Part shown: positions 5,238 through 10,277 of the stretch, in pieces
How the letters are laid out: every line of letters begins with the position of its first letter
Numbering within the stretch: the first letter of the stretch is position 1
DNA from: UBA11704 sp964491805
GTDB lineage: Bacteria > Patescibacteriota > Minisyncoccia > Phycocordibacterales > UBA5272
Reading direction: 5' to 3'
Assembly (NCBI GenBank): GCA_964491805.1
Contig: CAZBGU010000022.1
Location: forward strand, 1 to 12,435
DNA length: 12,435 nucleotides
Translations under genes and position numbers: made by a program
Notes under the pieces: model-generated
Told to the model about the DNA's origin: nothing
Seen by the model: the letters and a program-made list of their open reading frames with translations, nothing else
Databases searched by the model: none

Positions 5238-5278
5238 GCTCGAGAAGTGTCGAATTGATATACTTAAAAATACTAACC
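5238..5278 (+). repeat. Promoter-bearing repeat, copy 2 (after the ASCH gene)
   Basis: GCTCGAGAAGTGTCGAA (5238-5254), TGATATACT (5256-5264) and TACTAAC (5271-5277) repeat the layout found after the C39-like gene. The same extended -10 is kept, but no gene on the plus strand follows for over 300 bases. Confidence 0.6.
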
Positions 5279-5466
5279 GGATATTACTACGCACCATTGT
5301 GCTAACTACAGCTATATTTCAAAAAAATTGCCTTCCTGACTTTTGAAACAGACAAGGCAGAGTCTCGAGCACCTATAGGTAACTTGCACAAGTGCGATTA
5401 GTGCAATTTGTAACTCGTGACCACAAATATTTCTGGATACTCATCTGTACTCTGATGAGTATTTTG
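5271..5466 (+). ncRNA. Candidate small RNA in the gene-free stretch
   Basis: The stretch 5229-5605 holds no gene that I can support. A transcript from the extended -10 at 5256-5264 would start near 5271 and could end at the stem-loop 5437-5462, giving about 190 bases. Hairpins within it include gcac/gtgc (5291-5302), tgcctt/aaggca with inner ctg/cag (5329-5359), and ttgcac/gtgcaa (5384-5406). The evidence is a promoter-like box, internal pairing and a terminator-like stem only. No known RNA family was recognised. Confidence 0.25.
5437..5466 (+). terminator. Stem-loop with short T-run
   Basis: Perfect 9-bp stem atactcatc (5437-5445) and gatgagtat (5454-5462) with an 8-base loop, followed by ttt. 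The stem is AT-rich and the T-run short, so it would be a modest terminator. Confidence 0.45.
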
Positions 5467-5591
5467 GATAGGAACAAGGCTCTTACTTTCGATAAGAAAA
5501 ATAAATCTTGCGTTTAAGCTTGCTGCACGTCGTAGAACAAAATCTCTAGTTGATCTGTCCACTCTTTTATATTTCCACCCTATTTCTGCCT

Positions 5592-5599
5592 GTTATACT
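5592..5599 (+). promoter_or_regulatory. Extended -10 of a probably leaderless gene
   Basis: TGTTATACT (5591-5599) is an extended -10 that ends 6 bases before the ATG at 5606, so the predicted transcription start coincides with the start codon. TTTCCA (5572-5577) at 16 bases is a weak -35. Confidence 0.5.
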
Positions 5600-5605
5600 T
5601 TTCTT

Positions 5606-6694
5606 ATGAACAAAAAACTACTTATAGAGCTTTCGATCGTTATCATTGGATCACTTATTCTTGGTGGTCTCATATACTCAAAGAAAACAAACGAAGCGAA
5701 ACCACACGTAGAGCAAACGTGTCCTACTGATGTCATGATGTGTCCCGATGGAACATCTATACCAAGATCAGGACCGAATTGTGAATTTGGTGTCTGCAAA
5801 CAAGAACTTCCTCAATATATGGTACGTACTGAGACTGCGTCCACAACAGCAACGTCATCTATCACACCAGCAACAAACACTTCAATACAGCCAAAAGTAA
5901 ATACAACTATACTCAAAAAAATCACATCCTCCGTAACCTCTCTTTTCCAAAAAACTGCGACAATCGCATCCAGTGATGTATCGTCTGGCATCAAACAAAC
6001 AGAGACAGCTATCTCACAGCAACAAAATCCTCACGTTTCTACACCAAATGTAACAACATCTCCACAACCTAAGCCATCAATTAACGAGACACGTTACACA
6101 ATAGAAAACAATAAAATTATCGATGAAAACAAAAAAGTAATCTACACTCTTCCTTCGTCATCTGCCAACTCTTCTACTTCAGGTTACACAGATACTCACG
6201 ATGTGAACGTAGTTCCTGTTAATGATGTTGCGCCCGTGGTTGGTGCGATTCCGGTTGATGGACTGCCTGGAAAATATTACCTCAGCGAAAACTCATTTAA
6301 CGCAAATAGTGAGTGCAAATTTGCAAACAAAATTTACATTCTTGACACCAAGACCGGTACACGAACGCTCATGTACGAAGAAAATAGCGAACTCCTAGCA
6401 CAGGAGGATCCACGTTCATGCACGAGCGAAATGTTCCTCCTTGCCACAGATAAGGAAAAATTAGTACTTAAGTATCACACTGTTGGCACTAATATGGTAT
6501 GTGAGAGCACATGGAGTGAACCAGAAAAAACATGGTACTTAGACGTTACAAAACCATTGCTTGGCACGAGACGTTATCCAATCGCCTACAATCTCTACCA
6601 AGATGCAGAAACAAAAGAAGAGTCGTGCCGTGCACTCATCGAAGCTTCGTCAACACCATCAAGCACAGCAACAAATACAACAATCGGAGGGTAG
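5606..6694 (+). CDS. Membrane-anchored or exported Cys-rich/Ser-Thr-rich protein of unknown function
   Basis: The 362-residue product starts with a short positive N-terminus and one hydrophobic helix (about 5-24), so it is exported and probably anchored. A small four-cysteine module follows (C39, C46, C59, C64) containing CPDGTSIPRSGPNCEFGVC, a motif style I associate with CPR surface proteins. A long Ser/Thr/Gln/Pro-rich linker (about 70-175) leads to a more compact C-terminal part (about 180-350). That part contains GLPGKYYLSENSF, several further cysteines (probable disulfides outside the membrane) and LYQDAETKEESCRALIEA, and ends in another Ser/Thr-rich tail. I recognise no enzyme. The ATG at 5606 is set by the signal helix and the -10 just before it. 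It is convergent with the holA-like gene, six bases apart, with no evident terminator between. Confidence 0.88.
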   Translation: MNKKLLIELSIVIIGSLILGGLIYSKKTNEAKPHVEQTCPTDVMMCPDGTSIPRSGPNCEFGVCKQELPQYMVRTETASTTATSSITPATNTSIQPKVNTTILKKITSSVTSLFQKTATIASSDVSSGIKQTETAISQQQNPHVSTPNVTTSPQPKPSINETRYTIENNKIIDENKKVIYTLPSSSANSSTSGYTDTHDVNVVPVNDVAPVVGAIPVDGLPGKYYLSENSFNANSECKFANKIYILDTKTGTRTLMYEENSELLAQEDPRSCTSEMFLLATDKEKLVLKYHTVGTNMVCESTWSEPEKTWYLDVTKPLLGTRRYPIAYNLYQDAETKEESCRALIEASSTPSSTATNTTIGG

Positions 6695-6700
6695 CAAATC

Positions 6701-7330
6701 TTACAAAGAAAGAATAATCTTTTCTATTTCTACAATAAGATCTCTCTTACCTCTATGTGCAAGGATACTCGATCGAACAAGATCACCGCCGATACGCTCA
6801 CAGTCGGATATTGTAAAAGCAGTTTTCTTTCCACTGACTACAGATAGCCACACTGTTTGAAACTTCCACCACAAAGCACCGACAATAGCCTCACCTTCAA
6901 CTTTGTCACGAATTGCAACGAAGTCTAGCCATGCTTGTTTCTTATCTCGCACCGCAAACGAATCACAGAGTGCAAACACGTGTGTGTCCTTGTTTTTTTC
7001 TTCTCGTGCATCAAAAAAACTTTTAGAAACTTTTTTGAGCTTATTTTCAAGATGAATATCAGCAAACGGTTCATCAATAATAAAAATATTGTCTGATTTT
7101 TCCATTTCACCAAGAAGCGAGATGAGGATCTCTTTCGATGAAGCGTTATCACTGAGCTGATTACACACGACAACCACAGGATCCCCAAACATATCAAGAG
7201 CATCGATGTGTCCTTTAAGACAATCAGCTTGTTCGCTGTGTAGAACCTGCGTCACTTCACCAAGCAGAGAAAACTCTCTGTGGGCTTTGTCTCGTATTTC
7301 TTTTTTTGTTCCGGTAATACTATAAATCAT
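6701..7330 (-). CDS. holA: Minimal DNA polymerase III delta-like subunit (HolA family)
   Basis: This 209-residue protein resembles the clamp-loader delta subunit, which opens the sliding clamp. Family-like features are the N-terminal beta strand MIYSITGTKKEIRDKA, DALDMFGDPVVVVCNQL (43-59, like the delta strand-turn region), IFIIDEP (82-88), and above all FALCDSFAVRDKKQAWLDF plus EAIVGALWWKFQTVW (119-161). The last two match the delta pattern F-x-L-x-D-A-x-x-x-R-D-x-x-x-A followed by I-x-G-x-L-x-W-Q. Typical HolA is 320-350 residues, so this is a reduced form. No P-loop is present, as expected for delta. It begins 12 bases after polA. Its AAGGA Shine-Dalgarno site, the clearest in the window, lies seven bases before the ATG and next to the polA stop codon. 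The family call rests on motif recognition. Confidence 0.6.
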   Translation of the reverse strand: MIYSITGTKKEIRDKAHREFSLLGEVTQVLHSEQADCLKGHIDALDMFGDPVVVVCNQLSDNASSKEILISLLGEMEKSDNIFIIDEPFADIHLENKLKKVSKSFFDAREEKNKDTHVFALCDSFAVRDKKQAWLDFVAIRDKVEGEAIVGALWWKFQTVWLSVVSGKKTAFTISDCERIGGDLVRSSILAHRGKRDLIVEIEKIILSL

Positions 7331-7342
7331 ATAATTGTCCTT

Positions 7343-9679
7343 CTAAATAACTTGAAGATTTTTTCCAAGTGACCGAGTAACAACAAGAGGAAGGTTGGAC
7401 ATGTTTCTCTTTTTTAGCACATCCTGCAAAACAGAGACAAGCGACATGGAGACTTCTTCTTGTATATCTTCATCAATCTCAAAAACAAGTTCGTCATGAA
7501 TTTGGAGCAATAACGAAACTTTTCCAGTAAGACCTTTTTCATTAATATATTTTGTTGTATCAAGCATTGCAAGCTTCAAAATATCTGCACTTGTTCCTTG
7601 AATGGGAGCATTAATTGCAATGCGCTCACCTTGCGCACGAAGAAACGGTAAAGGGCTTTTAAGAAGAGGAACCTCTCGACGGCGCCCAAGAAGTGTCGTC
7701 GTGTACCCCTGTTTCCAAGCAAGTGCCTTGACCTCTTCAAGGTATTCCATGAGTCTTACAAATGTTACTTTGTACTGATCATAAAACTCCTGCGCCTCTT
7801 TACGCTCAACGCCCATCCCTTCTTTAAGGGCTGTCACCCCCATACCATAAAGAATACCAAAATTAATTGCCTTTGCTTTTCTTCTCATGTCACTTGTCAC
7901 CTCACTTTCTTGTACGCCGAAAACTCTCGCCGCAGTCCCTGTGTGCACGTCTATCCCATTTTCAAAAATCTCAATCAAATGTGGATCATGCGAAAGAATT
8001 GCAGCAGCACGAAGATCTATCTGAGCATAGTCGCACGAGAGCAGTGTCTTACCGCGTGCAGCAATGAACGCTCCACGTACTTTTTGTCCAAGTTCACTCT
8101 TAACCGGCAGATTCTGAAGATTGGGATCTTCGCACGCAAAGCGCCCAGTGCCCGCACCTGTCTGGATGAAGTGCGCATGGATCCTGCCGTCCTCTTGTAC
8201 AAAAGAAGGAAGAAGGTCAACATAAGTGGAAAGTAATTTTGTGAGTTCACGATACTCAAGAATCATAACAACAACAGGATGTTCATCTTGTATCTTCTCA
8301 AGCTCACTAACATTCGTACTCTTCTGTCCGGTCTTTGTTTTTTTGATTTTACCTCCGAGCCCAAGCGTGTCATAGAGCACGTCGCCAAGTTGTTTTGGTG
8401 ATGCAATATTAAATTCCTTACCTGCTAATTCATAAATTTTTTTCTCTAAGATGTGCACCTGTCTATGAAGATCAACACTCATATCTTGTAGTTTCTTGAC
8501 ATCAAGTGTTATACCTGCGATCTGCATATCTTTGAGCACCTTCATAAGAGGTTTTTCAACTGTGGTATAAAGATCAACAAGCCCCTCATCGGTTAGTCTT
8601 CTAAGAAGCACCTCTCTTACTTTTGACACCTCCTTTTCCCTTGTCACATTTTGAATATCTACAAAACTAGCATTAGTCATTTCACTATGAAGAAGATGGA
8701 CCATCACACGAAGATCCTCAAGTTCATCGTGAGATACTTCTATTACCTCTTCTTTGTTTTCGGGTTCACCCTTTATAAGGTGAAGTCGGTTGCGAAGGGA
8801 ACGGAATTCATACAGGTCGCACACTGCTTGATATCTCTCGATTTCAATTGAATCTTTCCATGGCTTTTCTGGAGCAACATAATGAGATATCGCATCTCGT
8901 CGTATAGTGGCCAGCGTCTTAGAAAAGAGAGCATCCTCTTCACCTTCTTCGAGAAGCTTCACGATACGCTCCTTGAAACCGTCATCGAGAAGTGTTTGTC
9001 TGTTGTTTCTTAGCACTTCGTACATATGTTCGATTGTTCCGTATTTCTTAATAAGTTCAGTTGCGGTCTTGTCCCCTATGCCCTTAATACCAACAATATT
9101 ATCTGAAGTGTCACCTGCAAGACCCTTATAGTCAGGAATGTTGTGTGGCCCAAAACCGAATCGCTCAATAACCGACTTCTCAGTGAAAAGTGCTGCCTCG
9201 TTGGCTTTCTTCAAAGTGTACACAGTCACCTTCTCTCCATCAATAAGTTGAAATGTGTCCATATCACCACTAGCAATAATCACGCGTGTATCTTTTTGTT
9301 GTTTCAACTGCTCGCTAAGTGTCCCAAGAAGATCGTCTGCTTCGAACCCTTCTTCCTTGTACACTGGAATAGCTAACGCGTCACACAGTGCATATGCTTC
9401 TTTTATTTGTTCAACCAAAGCATCGTCACTCTTGGAACGTCCAGCTTTATAACCATCATAGCTAAGATGTCTAAATGTCGGCTTAGGAAGATCAAAGCAC
9501 GCTGCAATATAGTCTGGCTTAATATCTTCGTAAATTCTAAGCACCATTGTGATGAAGCCGTAGAGCGCACCTGTTGGCTTCCCATCACGCGTAGCGAATC
9601 CTCCCATCGCATGGTAACCACGATGAAGGATTGCATGGGCATCAAGAAGCACTATAGTGGTGAGAGGGCTTTTTGTCAT
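7343..9679 (-). CDS. polA: DNA polymerase I, with 5' nuclease and polymerase domains but almost no 3'-5' exonuclease domain
   Basis: PolA removes RNA primers and fills gaps in replication and repair. In 778 residues the 5'-nuclease domain (1 to about 300) keeps its metal-binding residues: D13, D63, E113-A-D-D, D139 and D141, and the H3TH region GLAGDTSDNIVGIKGIG (186-202) with D190 and D193. The polymerase domain (about 370-778) has motif A LLSCDYAQIDLR (546-557), motif B RRKAKAINFGILYG (599-612, with R599, K603, F607 and Y611) and motif C QIHDE (726-730), so it should be active. Between them only about 60 residues (305-365) replace the exonuclease-like domain (about 130 residues in Taq, about 190 in E. 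coli), and no exonuclease motifs are present. The ATG at 9679 is 3 bases after the tsaE stop. Confidence 0.98.
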   Translation of the reverse strand: MTKSPLTTIVLLDAHAILHRGYHAMGGFATRDGKPTGALYGFITMVLRIYEDIKPDYIAACFDLPKPTFRHLSYDGYKAGRSKSDDALVEQIKEAYALCDALAIPVYKEEGFEADDLLGTLSEQLKQQKDTRVIIASGDMDTFQLIDGEKVTVYTLKKANEAALFTEKSVIERFGFGPHNIPDYKGLAGDTSDNIVGIKGIGDKTATELIKKYGTIEHMYEVLRNNRQTLLDDGFKERIVKLLEEGEEDALFSKTLATIRRDAISHYVAPEKPWKDSIEIERYQAVCDLYEFRSLRNRLHLIKGEPENKEEVIEVSHDELEDLRVMVHLLHSEMTNASFVDIQNVTREKEVSKVREVLLRRLTDEGLVDLYTTVEKPLMKVLKDMQIAGITLDVKKLQDMSVDLHRQVHILEKKIYELAGKEFNIASPKQLGDVLYDTLGLGGKIKKTKTGQKSTNVSELEKIQDEHPVVVMILEYRELTKLLSTYVDLLPSFVQEDGRIHAHFIQTGAGTGRFACEDPNLQNLPVKSELGQKVRGAFIAARGKTLLSCDYAQIDLRAAAILSHDPHLIEIFENGIDVHTGTAARVFGVQESEVTSDMRRKAKAINFGILYGMGVTALKEGMGVERKEAQEFYDQYKVTFVRLMEYLEEVKALAWKQGYTTTLLGRRREVPLLKSPLPFLRAQGERIAINAPIQGTSADILKLAMLDTTKYINEKGLTGKVSLLLQIHDELVFEIDEDIQEEVSMSLVSVLQDVLKKRNMSNLPLVVTRSLGKNLQVI

Positions 9680-9682
9680 GTG

Positions 9683-10147
9683 TTATCTATGAACCATACC
9701 GTCCACATAGTTGATTGTCACCTCTCGAGTATCATCGTCAATTACAGAAAAAGAAATACTCATATCTTCGTCAATCGCACCCCACAATTTCGATGGCCAC
9801 TCTACCACAATCAGCGACGCACTATCTTCTCTGTCTTCTGCAAGGTTGAGGACTTTTGACTCCTTGGGTTCAAGGAACCGATATGCATCAACATGAATCA
9901 GTTTTCTAAAAAAGGGATGCTCAGCTTTGTATTCTTTTTTAAGAATAAATGTTGGACTATGCACATCTTCTTTCTCTATACCAAGGACAGCGGCAAGTTC
10001 CTTTGTAAAGGTAGTCTTGCCTGCACCGAGATCACCCTCAAGAAAAAGAACTTTTGCTCTCGAGGAGACGGATGATGCAAGTGTATCTGTAATTTTTTTT
10101 GCCATTCCAAATAGGTCTGCTTCGGTTACTATAAATGGTTCTTTCAT
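9683..10147 (-). CDS. tsaE: tRNA t6A biosynthesis ATPase TsaE
   Basis: TsaE is the small ATPase of the bacterial TsaB-TsaD-TsaE complex that makes N6-threonylcarbamoyladenosine at position 37 of ANN-decoding tRNAs. The 154-residue product shows GDLGAGKTT (38-46, Walker A), SPTF (64-67), HVDAYRF (85-91) and VVEWP (114-118), all TsaE signatures, and is of normal length. I prefer the ATG at 10147 over a GTG six codons earlier at 10165. The GTG falls inside the terminator stem and promoter, whereas an extended -10 ends eight bases before the ATG. It leads the probable operon tsaE-polA-holA. The partners tsaB and tsaD are not in the window. Confidence 0.96.
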   Translation of the reverse strand: MKEPFIVTEADLFGMAKKITDTLASSVSSRAKVLFLEGDLGAGKTTFTKELAAVLGIEKEDVHSPTFILKKEYKAEHPFFRKLIHVDAYRFLEPKESKVLNLAEDREDSASLIVVEWPSKLWGAIDEDMSISFSVIDDDTREVTINYVDGMVHR

Positions 10148-10155
10148 ACCACCTA

Positions 10156-10164
10156 ATAATACCA
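10156..10164 (-). promoter_or_regulatory. Extended -10 promoter of the tsaE-polA-holA operon
   Basis: On the minus strand TGGTATTAT (10164-10156) is an extended -10 whose predicted start falls one or two bases before the tsaE ATG at 10147. No -35 match exists at 17 bases, because that position lies in the loop of the terminator. The TGG overlaps the last bases of the terminator stem. Confidence 0.45.
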
Positions 10165-10200
10165 CACAAAAGCCGCCCTATCTTGGGCGGCTTTTGTGTG
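10163..10200. terminator. Strong, symmetric rho-independent terminator
   Basis: Perfect 16-bp inverted repeat: arms cacacaaaagccgccc (10163-10178) and gggcggcttttgtgtg (10185-10200) with the 6-base loop tatctt. It has a GC-rich core and a CTTTTG run on either strand. It ends the transcript of the large surface-protein gene just before tsaE. Confidence 0.88.
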
Positions 10201-10219
10201 ACATTCGTCTCACATAAGG

Positions 10220-10259
10220 CATTACGTTATGAAGCTTTTAGGACTTACGTATCGTAATG
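10220..10259. other. Inverted repeat just after the surface-protein gene
   Basis: cattacg (10220-10226) and cgtaatg (10253-10259) are perfectly complementary over 7 bases, with a 26-base spacer. It lies between the stop codon of the surface-protein gene and the strong terminator. It may be an accessory 3'-end hairpin. Confidence 0.35.
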
Positions 10260-10277
10260 ACACCGCCACAAACATTC

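Noticed and set aside
3941..5605. Prophage or island attachment site formed by the tRNA-Lys 3' end
   Set aside because: I found no second copy of the tRNA 3' end downstream, and there is no integrase gene in the window.
7867..9859. Several plus-strand frames over polA and tsaE
   Set aside because: They are antisense shadows of strongly conserved genes with intact motifs, and have no protein-like features of their own.
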